Shown here piece after piece: positions 31,010 through 40,496 of a stretch of DNA of 64,000 nt. Every line of letters starts with the position of its first letter. The stretch's first letter is position 1. This stretch comes from Nakazawaea peltata (lineage: Eukaryota > Ascomycota > Pichiomycetes > Alaninales > Pachysolenaceae), in contig BCGQ01000002.1 of NCBI GenBank assembly GCA_001599355.1, positions 881,554 to 945,553 of the forward strand, given 5' to 3'. Below the pieces are notes generated by a model, which was given only the letters and a program-made list of their open reading frames with translations, had not been told where the DNA came from and ran no database searches. A program made the translations under genes and the position numbers.

Positions 31010-31021
31010 TTCCGGCCGGAA
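31010..31021. promoter_or_regulatory. TTCCGGCCGGAA palindrome
   Basis: A perfect inverted repeat with overlapping CCGG centres, about 205 bp before the pump ATG. It is a candidate zinc-cluster factor site, related in form to but not identical with the PDRE (TCCGCGGA). Confidence 0.5.
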
Positions 31022-31224
31022 TGAGGAACAAGACGAAAACGAACCGCTTTGGCTTGCATCCCCTGCGGATGAGTCCCATTCTGCATTGCCTTGTAAACTT
31101 CCAGCCGCATCTTGCACAATCGAATAAATATCAGTGAAAATCTCTTAGCGTCAAAAGGAATTGATTTATTTTAAACTTTGTATTCTAAGCTAGTTATATA
31201 CTTTTTCGAGTGACTAAGTTCTTA

Positions 31225-34200
31225 ATGTCGGCCGATTCGATCACCGTTAAGAACGACGTAACCGAGCTGAACGCTCAGGATGCTGCCTCCGATGAAGTTG
31301 CCTCTTATCATGGTTTCGATAATCAACTGGAGCTGCAGGTCCGTGATTTGGCCAGGAAGTTGACCAACGAGAGTGCTGAAAACTTGATGAGAACCGAGAG
31401 TCATCTCGAAGGTGTCTCCCAACAAGAAGTATTGGAAGGCCGTGTTGTTCCAAATTACAGTCGTGATTTGGTCCGTACTTTGACCTCCATGTCTCAAGTC
31501 CCAGGTGTTAGTACTTTCGAAGAAGGTATCGACCCAAGATTAGACCCTAACTCTGAGCAATTCGATTCGAGATTCTGGATTAAGAATTTAAGAAAGATGA
31601 TGGACAAGGACCCAGATTACTACAAACACCTGTCAATGGGTGTTGCCTACCGTAATTTGCGTGCCTACGGTATTGCTTCCGATGCCGATTACCAAATGAA
31701 CGTTTTAAATGCTGCCGGTAAGCTTTTCCATGATTACGTCTACAATGGTATCATCAAGAAAAACGACCCAACTCGTTACTTTGATATTTTGAAGCCAATG
31801 GATGCTTTAATTAAACCAACTGAGTTGACCGTTGTCCTTGGTAGACCAGGTGCTGGTTGTTCCACCTTGTTAAAGACTATCTCTACCCAAACCCATGGTT
31901 TCAAGGTTGGTGAAGAGAGTCAAATCACTTACGATGGTGTCACTGCTGACCAAATCAGAAAACATTATCGTGGTGATGTCGTTTACAGTGCTGAATCCGA
32001 TCACCATTTCGCCCATTTGAGTGTCGGAGACACTTTGGAATTCGCTGCCAAATTGAGAACCCCTCACAACAGAATCCCAGGTGTTAGCAGAGAAGAATAT
32101 GCCAAGCATGTCACTGCCGTCTACATGGCCACTTACGGTTTATCTCATACTTACAACACCAAAGTTGGTAATGACTTCGTTAGAGGTGTTTCCGGTGGTG
32201 AAAGAAAGAGAGTCAGTATTGCCGAAGTTGCTTTGGCCGGTCTGTCTTTACAATGTTGGGATAATGCTACCAGAGGTTTAGATTCTGCTACAGCCTTAGA
32301 ATTTATTCGTGCTTTGAAGGCATCTGCCATGGTTTTGGAGCTGACTCCATTGATTGCTATCTACCAATGTTCTCAAGATGCTTACGATTTATTCGACAAC
32401 GTTATTCTTTTATACGAAGGTTATCAAATCTTCTTCGGTCCAGCTAACGAAGCCAAGAGATTCTTCTTAAAGATGGGTTACGAATGTCCAGCCAGACAAA
32501 CCACTGCCGATTTCTTAACCTCCTTGACCAACCCATCCGAAAGAGTTGCCAAGCCAGGATACGAAGCTAAAGTCCCACAAACCCCAGAAGAATTCTCCAA
32601 CTACTGGAGAAACTCCCCAGAATACCTGGAGTTAATCAAGAAGATCGACGCGCACTTTGATCACGTGAAGACCAACAACGTTGCTCAAGATTTCCATGAC
32701 GCGCACGTTGCTCGTCAAGCCAAGCACACCAGACCTTCTTCTCCTTACACTGTTTCTTACTGGATGCAAATCCGCGCAGTTATGGGAAGAAATATCTTGC
32801 GTATGAAGGGAGATCCATCGGTGGAATTATTCATGATGATCTCCAATACTTTAGTGGCCTTCATGTTAGCGTCTATTTTCTACAACTTGCCTTACTCCAG
32901 TGCCTCGTTCTACTACAGAGGTAGTGCTCTTTTCTTAGCTGTGTTATTTAATTCTTTCTCTTCTCTTTTGGAAATTATGGTTTTATTCGAGGCCAGAAAC
33001 ATCGTGGAGAAGCATAAACAATATGCTTTATACCATCCATCTCTGGATTCCTTCGCGTCTATTATTACCCATTTGCCTCAGAAGATCATCACTTGTATCG
33101 GTTTCAACCTTTGTTACTATTTCATGGTTAACTTGAGAAGAGAAGTTGGTCCATTCTTCATCTACTTGATTGTCAATTTCATGACTACCTTAACCATGTC
33201 TCATTTCTTCCGTGCTATTGGTGCCGCCTCCAAGACTTTGTCCGAGGCCATGACTCCTGCCTCGATCGTCTTATTGCTGATGATGATCTTCACTGGTTTC
33301 GTCATTCCTACCAAAGATATGCTTGGATGGTCCAGATGGATCAACTACATTAACCCAATTGCTTACTCTTTCGAAGGTTTAGTTCTGAACGAATTCAACG
33401 GAATGAATTATACTTGTGGTGCCTTGATTCCTCAAGGTGGAGCTTACGATGTCGTTCCTTACGAATACAGAGTTTGTTCCGCCGTCGGTTCCCGTCCAGG
33501 TGAGAACTGGGTAAGTGGTACTCGTTACATCGAAACCTCTTTCGCCTACTACCGTTCCCATCTTTGGAGAAATTTCGGTATCGTGATCGGATTTTGCGTC
33601 TTTTTCTTAGCTGTTTACTTGATCTTCACCGAGTTCAATGAAAGTGCCAAGCAAAAGGGTGAGGTCATCCTTTTCCAACAATCCACTTTGCGCAAATTAC
33701 GTAAGCAAAACAAACAAAGAGCGGATATTGAGGCTGCCGGTGGCGATGTTAACGCGTTTGATGGCGATCGTACCGAGCTGACTAACGCAAACATCGATAA
33801 GTTGGTTCGTTCCGAGAATATTTTCCATTGGAGAAACGTTTGTTACGAGGTTCAAATTAAGAGCGAGACCAGAAAGATTTTGAATAATGTCGATGGTTGG
33901 GTTAAACCGGGTACTTTGACCGCCTTGATGGGTGCTTCTGGTGCTGGTAAGACCACCTTGTTGGATGTCCTTGCTAACCGTGTTACTATGGGTGTTGTCA
34001 CTGGTGATATGTTCGTTAACGGTCGTTTGAGAGATTCTTCGTTCCAAAGATCCACCGGTTACGTCCAACAACAAGATTTGCATTTGAATACTTCCACCGT
34101 TAGAGAAGCTTTGAGATTCTCTGCTTATTTGAGACAACCTGCTCATGTTTCTAAGGCTGAGAAGGATGATTATGTCGAAACTGTTATTGATATCTTGGAA

Positions 34201-35904
34201 ATGACCAAATATGCCGACGCCATTGTCGGTGTTGCTGGTTCTGGTTTGAACGTTGAACAAAGAAAGAGATTGACCATCGGTGTCGAAATGGCTGCTAAGC
34301 CTAAGTTGCTTTTATTCTTGGATGAGCCAACTTCTGGTTTGGATTCTCAAACTGCTTGGTCTATTTGTCAATTGATGAGAAAGTTAGCTGACCATGGTCA
34401 AGCTGTCTTGTGTACTATCCACCAACCTTCAGCTCTTCTTTTACAAGAGTTTGACCGTTTGTTATTGTTGGCTAAGGGAGGTAGAACTGTATTCTTTGGT
34501 GATTTGGGTAAAGATTGTGAAGGTTTGATCAATTATTTCGAATCTCATGGTTCTGAAAAGTTCCCACCTGAGGCTAATCCTGCCGAGTTCATGTTACATG
34601 TCATTGGTGCTGCTCCAGGTTCTCAAGTTACTGTTGATTATCATGAAGTTTGGAGAAACTCGGATGAATATAGAGCTGTTCAACTGGAATTAGATGAAAT
34701 GGAACGTGAATTGATTAAGATTCCTTTGGATTCGTCCCCAGAATCTTATAAAGAATTTGCTAGTACTTGGTATGTCGAGTTGTACTACGTTACTAAGCGT
34801 GTTTTGCAACAATATTGGAGAACTCCAACTTATATCTATTCCAAGTTGTTGTTGGGTGTTACTTCTTCTATTTTCAATGGTTTCTCTTTCTTCAAGGCTA
34901 AAAGGTCCGAGCAAGGTTTGCAGAACCAGATGTTCTCTATTTTCATGTTCCTTGTTGTCTTCAACACCTTGAACCAACAGATGTTACCTCACTTTGTCAC
35001 CCAAAGAAGTTTGTACGAGGCCAGAGAAAGACCTTCGAAGACTTTCCGTTGGCAACTGTTTATCTTCGCCCAAATCTTCACTGAATTACCTTGGAATATC
35101 TTGACTGGTACTATTGCCTTCTTCTGTTGGTACTATCCAGTCGGTTTGTACAACAATGCTCCAACTACTGCTCAAGTTCATGAGCGTGGTGCTTTGGCTT
35201 GGTTGTATTCGACTGCTTTGTATGTCTACTCGATTTCTATGGGTCAAGCTTGTGTTGCTGGTCTTGAAGATGCAGAGGCTGCTGGTAACTTGGCTTCTTT
35301 GTTGTTCATGTGTTGTTTGAATTTCTGTGGTGTCCTTGTTGGTCCTACTGCTTTACCTGGATTCTGGATCTTCCTTTACAGAGTTTCTCCATTCACTTAC
35401 TTTGTCTCTGGTCTTTTGGCTACTGGTATTGCCAATTCTGAAGTCACCTGTGCTGACAATGAAATCAGTGAACTTTATCCACCAGCCAATCAAACTTGTG
35501 GTGAATATTTGGATGATTATGTCTCGGCTGCCGGTGGTTACATCGTTGACTCTGACGCTACTGATGTATGTAAATATTGTTCCATGAAAGATACTAATGT
35601 CTATTTGGCCAGTGTCAGCTCTTATTATTCTCAAAGATGGAGAAACTGGGGTATCTTTATTTGTTACATCTTCTTCAATTATGCTTTCTGTATCGTCATT
35701 TACTGGGTTCTGAGAGTTCCAAAATCTAAGAACAGAGTTCTGAATGAACAAGACAATGCCAATATTAAGAATATGGATCAAAACCAAGCTTCTTCCGGTC
35801 CAGTTATTACTGCTCCATTGAATGAGAAGCCTGTTGGATCCTCAGCTGCTCATGGTTCTTCAAGTGAATCCGAGAATACCGAGAAGACTCCAATGGATGT
35901 CTAA
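31225..35904 (+). CDS. CDR1: full-size PDR-type ABC multidrug transporter (Cdr1/Pdr5 type)
   Basis: A 1559-residue plasma-membrane pump of the ABCG/PDR family with (NBD-TMD)2 order. NBD1 has the family's degenerate Walker A GRPGAGCST with Cys212 in place of Lys, and the signature VSGGERKRVS followed by QCWDNATRGLDSATALEF. NBD2 has a canonical GASGAGKTT (903-911, Lys909), LNVEQRKRLTIGVE in place of a standard C-loop, and LLFLDEPTSGLDSQTAW. Each TMD has six helices, with the large Cys-containing extracellular loop before the last helix. The sequence is close to C. albicans Cdr1 throughout, including IHQPSA and CLNFCGVLVGP. Drug and sterol/phospholipid efflux is the family role. The frame opens at GTG 31210; the ATG at 31225 is the start. 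Codon use is strongly biased, suggesting high expression. Confidence 0.95.
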   Translation: MSADSITVKNDVTELNAQDAASDEVASYHGFDNQLELQVRDLARKLTNESAENLMRTESHLEGVSQQEVLEGRVVPNYSRDLVRTLTSMSQVPGVSTFEEGIDPRLDPNSEQFDSRFWIKNLRKMMDKDPDYYKHLSMGVAYRNLRAYGIASDADYQMNVLNAAGKLFHDYVYNGIIKKNDPTRYFDILKPMDALIKPTELTVVLGRPGAGCSTLLKTISTQTHGFKVGEESQITYDGVTADQIRKHYRGDVVYSAESDHHFAHLSVGDTLEFAAKLRTPHNRIPGVSREEYAKHVTAVYMATYGLSHTYNTKVGNDFVRGVSGGERKRVSIAEVALAGLSLQCWDNATRGLDSATALEFIRALKASAMVLELTPLIAIYQCSQDAYDLFDNVILLYEGYQIFFGPANEAKRFFLKMGYECPARQTTADFLTSLTNPSERVAKPGYEAKVPQTPEEFSNYWRNSPEYLELIKKIDAHFDHVKTNNVAQDFHDAHVARQAKHTRPSSPYTVSYWMQIRAVMGRNILRMKGDPSVELFMMISNTLVAFMLASIFYNLPYSSASFYYRGSALFLAVLFNSFSSLLEIMVLFEARNIVEKHKQYALYHPSLDSFASIITHLPQKIITCIGFNLCYYFMVNLRREVGPFFIYLIVNFMTTLTMSHFFRAIGAASKTLSEAMTPASIVLLLMMIFTGFVIPTKDMLGWSRWINYINPIAYSFEGLVLNEFNGMNYTCGALIPQGGAYDVVPYEYRVCSAVGSRPGENWVSGTRYIETSFAYYRSHLWRNFGIVIGFCVFFLAVYLIFTEFNESAKQKGEVILFQQSTLRKLRKQNKQRADIEAAGGDVNAFDGDRTELTNANIDKLVRSENIFHWRNVCYEVQIKSETRKILNNVDGWVKPGTLTALMGASGAGKTTLLDVLANRVTMGVVTGDMFVNGRLRDSSFQRSTGYVQQQDLHLNTSTVREALRFSAYLRQPAHVSKAEKDDYVETVIDILEMTKYADAIVGVAGSGLNVEQRKRLTIGVEMAAKPKLLLFLDEPTSGLDSQTAWSICQLMRKLADHGQAVLCTIHQPSALLLQEFDRLLLLAKGGRTVFFGDLGKDCEGLINYFESHGSEKFPPEANPAEFMLHVIGAAPGSQVTVDYHEVWRNSDEYRAVQLELDEMERELIKIPLDSSPESYKEFASTWYVELYYVTKRVLQQYWRTPTYIYSKLLLGVTSSIFNGFSFFKAKRSEQGLQNQMFSIFMFLVVFNTLNQQMLPHFVTQRSLYEARERPSKTFRWQLFIFAQIFTELPWNILTGTIAFFCWYYPVGLYNNAPTTAQVHERGALAWLYSTALYVYSISMGQACVAGLEDAEAAGNLASLLFMCCLNFCGVLVGPTALPGFWIFLYRVSPFTYFVSGLLATGIANSEVTCADNEISELYPPANQTCGEYLDDYVSAAGGYIVDSDATDVCKYCSMKDTNVYLASVSSYYSQRWRNWGIFICYIFFNYAFCIVIYWVLRVPKSKNRVLNEQDNANIKNMDQNQASSGPVITAPLNEKPVGSSAAHGSSSESENTEKTPMDV

Positions 35905-36252
35905 TTTTAACTTGATATATTCTATTTATACATACCGAAACATTAATAAATTGTTTGATAATAAAGAGACATTGTGTAGAGTTGGGCATTTGCCGATTAT
36001 CTAGCAGTTATTTAGTGAATTTTAGACACTTTTTTCACTAATTTTAGACCCATTTTTGACCCCCCAAAAAAGGGATACATTTTCCCACGCAAATAAATAT
36101 TCGTATATTGCTAAGACAAAAGTAGTAAACTACGAATTAATTTTATGCTCAAATTACCATTCGTAATCTGCTACTGAAAAATTCTCTAAAATTTTTCAAG
36201 ATGAGATGATAATCGGCTGATCGAGGTCATCACTAACCTGATAAAAACGATA
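35905..36252. other. intergenic / DYS1 promoter
   Basis: 348 bp, AT-rich, between the pump and DYS1. No clear TATA or other element is recognised. Confidence 0.55.
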
Positions 36253-37368
36253 ATGTCGAACGAGAAGAAACCAGGATTAGCTAACGAGGCCGTTTTCGTT
36301 GCATCTGAGCCAGTTCCAGAAGATGTCGACACCGTCCAAGGTATCGACTACTCCAAGCCTGAGTCTCGTAACTCCAGCGCTAAAGACTTGATCAAGGGGA
36401 TGAAGACTATGGGATTCCAACTGTCTTCGGTTGCCCAGCTGTGTGATATCATCGAGGCAATGCGTGCTTGGAGAGGTAAGCATATTGATGAGTTAGAAGA
36501 GCATGACAGAAAGGGAGAATTCGATGAGGATGGATACCAGAAGACCACCATTTTCATGGGTTACACTTCGAATTTGATCAGTTCAGGTTTAAGAGACACT
36601 TTGAGGTTCCTTGTACAACACAAGATGGTCAGCGCTATTGTTGCCACTGCTGGTGGTATTGAAGAGGATTTAATCAAATGTTTGCTGCCAACTTATATGG
36701 GAGATTTCCACTTACAAGGCTCGGCTTTAAGAGAGAAAGGTATGAATCGTATTGGTAATTTGTTAGTTCCTAATGATAATTACTGTAAATTTGAGGAATG
36801 GATCGTTCCTATTCTCGACACCATGTTGGAAGAACAAGAAGAGAACGCCAAGGCCGGCACGGCTTATGATGCCGACGTTCCTTTCTGGACCCCTTCAAAG
36901 GTCATCGATAGATTCGGAAAAGAGATCAACGATGAGTCTTCGGTCTTGTATTGGGCCCATAAAAACAAGATCCCAATCTTCTGTCCTCTGTTGACCGACG
37001 GAAGTATTGGAGACATGTTATTCTTCCACACTTTCAAAGCCTCTCCTAAACAATTACGTATCGATATCGTAAATGACATCAGAAGAATTAACTCCATGTC
37101 CATGGAGGCCAGTAGAGCTGGTATGCTTATTCTTGGAGGAGGTTTGATCAAGCACCATATTGCCAATGCCTGTCTTATGAGAAACGGAGCCGACTGGGCC
37201 GTCTATATTAACACTGGTCAAGAATATGACGGTTCTGATGCCGGTGCTAGACCAGATGAGGCCATCTCTTGGGGTAAAATTAAAGCCGATGCCAAGTCCG
37301 TCAAAGTTTATGCCGATGTTACCGTTGTGTTCCCATTAATTGTAGCAGCTACATTTGCTTCTAAATAG
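36253..37368 (+). CDS. DYS1: deoxyhypusine synthase
   Basis: A 371-residue enzyme. It transfers the aminobutyl group of spermidine, using NAD, to one lysine of eIF5A (Hyp2/Anb1), the first step of hypusine formation. Strong matches to S. cerevisiae Dys1 include [59 protein letters not shown], the catalytic Lys300 in [17 protein letters not shown], and [18 protein letters not shown]. All four in-frame CTG codons (36421, 36439, 36685, 36988) fall where yeast or human orthologs have Ala (MGFQASSV, .ACEII, KCLAPTY, SPALTDG). It converges on HPR1 with 24 bp between. Confidence 0.98.
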   Translation: MSNEKKPGLANEAVFVASEPVPEDVDTVQGIDYSKPESRNSSAKDLIKGMKTMGFQLSSVAQLCDIIEAMRAWRGKHIDELEEHDRKGEFDEDGYQKTTIFMGYTSNLISSGLRDTLRFLVQHKMVSAIVATAGGIEEDLIKCLLPTYMGDFHLQGSALREKGMNRIGNLLVPNDNYCKFEEWIVPILDTMLEEQEENAKAGTAYDADVPFWTPSKVIDRFGKEINDESSVLYWAHKNKIPIFCPLLTDGSIGDMLFFHTFKASPKQLRIDIVNDIRRINSMSMEASRAGMLILGGGLIKHHIANACLMRNGADWAVYINTGQEYDGSDAGARPDEAISWGKIKADAKSVKVYADVTVVFPLIVAATFASK

Positions 37369-37392
37369 ATTAATAGTATACATTTGAGAAAA

Positions 37393-39309
37393 TTAGTAGT
37401 CCATGTCGTCGGTTGGAGCTGAAACTGTCTGGGTCTCAGCATTAGAAGTATCTTCATTGGTGGTCTCAACAGTATTAGATTGGGTGGGTGGTTCCAGAGC
37501 TTTCTTGTTGACTTCCTCGGCCTCTTCAAGTTCTAATTCTTCCTTCTCTTTCTCGAATTTCAGTTTTCTCTTCTTTTCAAACTCCTCTTTGAATTGAACC
37601 ACCAATTTCTCATCGAATAACCCCTCTACACCAAGTTTATACGTAGTTTTACTGAACTGAGTCCATCTTCCAGACTCTCTATATACTCGCAACAGCTTGA
37701 ACATCAAGACTTCTTTCTTCTTTCTTTGAGACTCGATCTCAGATGAAGTATACATATCAGAATCTTCCTCCATCATTTCCAAAGTGCTCTGCAGTCTAGC
37801 AAGATCTTCTTTAAGTGTCTCAAAAAGCTCCTCTGAGTTAGTAGATTGAGAGCCAGCTGCTTTTGAGATCTTTTCCAACCCTGAATCAAGTGCCCATACT
37901 CTGGAAATCTCGTTGGTTCCATATTTAGGAATATGCTTATTTCTAATTTTAGAATTCTTAGCTATGAGATCTCTAGCTTTCAGGACTCTGCCAGTATCGA
38001 GTTTCAATTCACGACCAGTCTCGAAATTCTCAGCTATCCAGCTACCCCAAGCTATAGTCGAGTCTTGAGATACAGTAGACATCAAATAAAAGAATTGCAG
38101 ATCGACCTTTTTACAATGAGTTTGAAGACTCCTCTTGAGGTCCATCAAGAAATCTTTGGTCGATCTGTAGTCACTACGGATATTTATCATCTTCTTCAAC
38201 AGTGGGTTATCGAAATAAAGCATACCAGTGCAACAGAACATGTAGATTTGTAATTGTATCAGTCTTCTGAATTGGTGAGTCTTGATCATAGCCAGGAATA
38301 ATTCCTCAGACATAGTCATTGAGGAATTGAACAGGAAATCTTGGGCCAATTTTTGCAATTGTTCACCCTCCAAGTCATTGGTAACTTCGATCTGAGACAC
38401 ATCTACGTGCTTAGGTGCTTTTTTATCATCTTTTAGGTCGAAATGTATGAGATCTTGAACAAATTGCATAAAATCGTCAATCACATCACGATCAACAAAC
38501 CTTTTGGCGAACACAGCCGATTCTGGATATGTTAAATAGTACCTAATACGGATATATAAGTTATACGTAGTCAATTTAAGCCTCTTGGTGCTATTGTACT
38601 GCTCCCTCTCAAAGTCATAGTGTGTATTTACCAGACGACTTGGGTTAGACAAGACCGACTCTCCAATTGCGAAGAATTCGGCGACAAAGAACCGGAATTT
38701 CCCGAGAAATGTCACATTTTGTTCATCCTGATAGTCAAATATTCCAGTCAAGGTATTGTAGATGTCGATGATTTCGGTTCCTGGCCTCTGAGAGGCAGAA
38801 GTAACTCCACATTCCTTCTGTAATTTCGTCAATCTAGCAGGGCTATTGAAAATCAGCTCTTCAAAGATGGTCCTAATGATCTTTTTGTTGGTCTTAAGAA
38901 TTATTTTATGCAATAACAAGAATGGAAGATCAATATCGGCCACTTTAGCCACTGCTGCCAAATATATAGACAAATCTAACAACACGAGTGATTTCTGAAT
39001 CACGTGATCAAGATTCTCCTGTTCCTCCTGAATAAATTTTGTGTATAACCTTAAAATGACAACCTCTAAGACGATCTTTTGGTATGTCAGGGTCTCTTGA
39101 TTGGTTGTTATGACGCTGGAGTCTAAAATTTCAGTGGTTTTGCTGGTCAAAATTGGGTCAGCGATCAATGCCAGCGAGAGCGGTTTAGCGCTGTCTTGAG
39201 AGGATGAACTTTCCCTAACAAGCAGCTCAAAGGGTCCAATTAACGAGTCAGCTACGGCGCTTAACTCAATTAAAGCTGGTCTAACAACCAGAGATTCAGA
39301 ATCCGCCAT
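37393..39309 (-). CDS. HPR1: THO complex subunit Hpr1 / THOC1
   Basis: A 638-residue protein recognised by the ordered THOC1 landmarks: FLGKFRFFVAEFFAIGES, TYNLYIRIRYYL, LTSEKL-like MTMSEELFLAMIKTHQFRRLIQLQIYMFC, IAWGSWIAENFE and YGTNEISRVWALDSGLEKI, each paralleling a stretch of human THOC1. THO couples transcription elongation with mRNA packaging and export and limits R-loops. The C-terminal ~130 residues are charged and coiled (RKLKFEKEKEELELEEAEE), ending polar. S. cerevisiae Hpr1 is 752 residues and diverged, so similarity there would be low. THOC1 assignment is by pattern, not alignment. Confidence 0.8.
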   Translation of the reverse strand: MADSESLVVRPALIELSAVADSLIGPFELLVRESSSSQDSAKPLSLALIADPILTSKTTEILDSSVITTNQETLTYQKIVLEVVILRLYTKFIQEEQENLDHVIQKSLVLLDLSIYLAAVAKVADIDLPFLLLHKIILKTNKKIIRTIFEELIFNSPARLTKLQKECGVTSASQRPGTEIIDIYNTLTGIFDYQDEQNVTFLGKFRFFVAEFFAIGESVLSNPSRLVNTHYDFEREQYNSTKRLKLTTYNLYIRIRYYLTYPESAVFAKRFVDRDVIDDFMQFVQDLIHFDLKDDKKAPKHVDVSQIEVTNDLEGEQLQKLAQDFLFNSSMTMSEELFLAMIKTHQFRRLIQLQIYMFCCTGMLYFDNPLLKKMINIRSDYRSTKDFLMDLKRSLQTHCKKVDLQFFYLMSTVSQDSTIAWGSWIAENFETGRELKLDTGRVLKARDLIAKNSKIRNKHIPKYGTNEISRVWALDSGLEKISKAAGSQSTNSEELFETLKEDLARLQSTLEMMEEDSDMYTSSEIESQRKKKEVLMFKLLRVYRESGRWTQFSKTTYKLGVEGLFDEKLVVQFKEEFEKKRKLKFEKEKEELELEEAEEVNKKALEPPTQSNTVETTNEDTSNAETQTVSAPTDDMDY

Positions 39310-39751
39310 ATCAATATGCTGTAGTGACCTTAAACTGGGACTGATCCTCCTTCAAGAGTTGAATTGAAGCCTCGAGAAATTTTTGATGAAGTTTTGTAAA
39401 GTGCTCAAAGGTAATGAATTCCTTCTTGGGAAGTTGCTGTATATGGCTACTTAGGGCAGAGCAAAGTACGAATTATCACGGAGTAGTTCAAGGTGGGTTA
39501 GGCTGGTAGAGACGGGGAAGAGAGGAGACCTGAAAGGTAACCAGACAGAGGTCAGACAAGGTAAAGAACCCTTTGAGAGTAGCCGAGTCAATGAAAGTCT
39601 ACATTCATCTACATTCATATTTCAATAAACCAAATAAATAAATAAATAAGAAAGATCAATATGATCAATAATAAATAGTAATAAATAATAATAAATAAGC
39701 ACTAGTAAGGACTAGTATTTAGGAGAGTGGTACAAATGGACGGCACGACAA
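39310..39751. other. intergenic / HPR1 promoter, AT-rich simple repeat
   Basis: 442 bp between the HPR1 start and the stop of NDUFA12, both minus strand. An AATA-rich simple sequence spans about 39625-39705. No other element is recognised. Confidence 0.55.
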
Positions 39752-40189
39752 TCACAGCTCGACTCTTTCGGCTACCCGAGGTGTCCAAGCTTGTGTCTTA
39801 GGTTTGGCTGTATTATATGGAATATATGCCCCATCAGTGAATGTCTTATTAAGGGCTCCAGCCAGTGGTAAATCGTACAGTCTGACCAGTTTCATGGAAT
39901 CTCCATCCTTCAAAGCATTTGGAGGAGTATCAGTTCCATAACCCAACCAGAAATGCCATCCCGGCTCCACTTGTGACATATCAGGTCTCCAGAAGTTGGC
40001 ATACTCGACCCATCTGGTTCTCAAATGGATCTCCTCCTCGTCATGAGTCTCATAAAATTTGTTACCATTTCTATCGGTACCGATTAAGACACCCCGCTTT
40101 GTATCGTTATGAGTGGCGATTTGTTTGAAGGATTTCTTGAATCCATTCAGCCAGAAGTTCTTCAATGTCCTTGTTAATGAGACAGACAT
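39752..40189 (-). CDS. complex I accessory subunit NDUFA12 (N7BM / B17.2)
   Basis: A 145-residue subunit of mitochondrial NADH:ubiquinone oxidoreductase at the N/Q-module junction. Family motifs are KRGVLIGTDRNGNKFYE, RWVEYANFWRPDMSQVEPGWHFWLGYGTDTPP and the C-terminal AWTPRV. The frame extends to an ATG at 40273, adding 28 Cys/Phe-containing residues, but the ATG at 40189 (MSVSLTRTLKNFW) fits the family length and start. Its presence implies a functional proton-pumping complex I, which Saccharomycetaceae have lost. Confidence 0.93.
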   Translation of the reverse strand: MSVSLTRTLKNFWLNGFKKSFKQIATHNDTKRGVLIGTDRNGNKFYETHDEEEIHLRTRWVEYANFWRPDMSQVEPGWHFWLGYGTDTPPNALKDGDSMKLVRLYDLPLAGALNKTFTDGAYIPYNTAKPKTQAWTPRVAERVEL

Positions 40190-40496
40190 GATGAATTGAT
40201 GAACGCGGGTTTGATGTGCAGTGTATTGGATGAAGCAATAAATACGACAATTAAATCTTGAAAATCCCCACATTTTAAAGTAGACCAGAAATTGGCTTTA
40301 TGTGCACTACTTTTGTTAATTGCCTGTTTAATTGTAAATTGCTCAGTATCACCCGTTGCATCCCTCTCTTTCCTCCGCCAAAATCTCCGCGCGATCCCCG
40401 CCTAAACGAAAGAGAACCACCGGCTTGTAGTGAAAAGTCCCTGCCAGATTAATTCTTATCAGTTAGCGCCGATAGAATCACCCAAGATTATACATC
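40190..40496. promoter_or_regulatory. divergent promoter NDUFA12 / ASI-like
   Basis: 307 bp between divergent starts. GC content is raised in the centre. No consensus element is recognised. Confidence 0.4.

Larger units (their letters stand above)
30075..31224. promoter_or_regulatory. large divergent promoter, MRX10 / ABC pump
   Basis: 1150 bp, unusually long for this window, shared by MRX10 and the PDR-type pump. It contains a CArG-like CCTATTTAGG (30157-30166), three CCG triplets at exact 8-bp spacing (30635-30653) and the 12-bp palindrome TTCCGGCCGGAA (31010-31021). Such CGG-based sites suit Zn2Cys6 regulators of drug pumps. No gene is seen. Confidence 0.6.

Noticed and set aside
36421-36990. 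CTG read as serine (CTG clade) or leucine
   Set aside because: In MCM5, DYS1, PRP46, MRS6 and TUB2 the aligned residue is Ala, not Ser or Leu.
40190-40273. NDUFA12 with 28 extra N-terminal residues
   Set aside because: The extension is unlike the family, and the ATG at 40189 matches the usual start.
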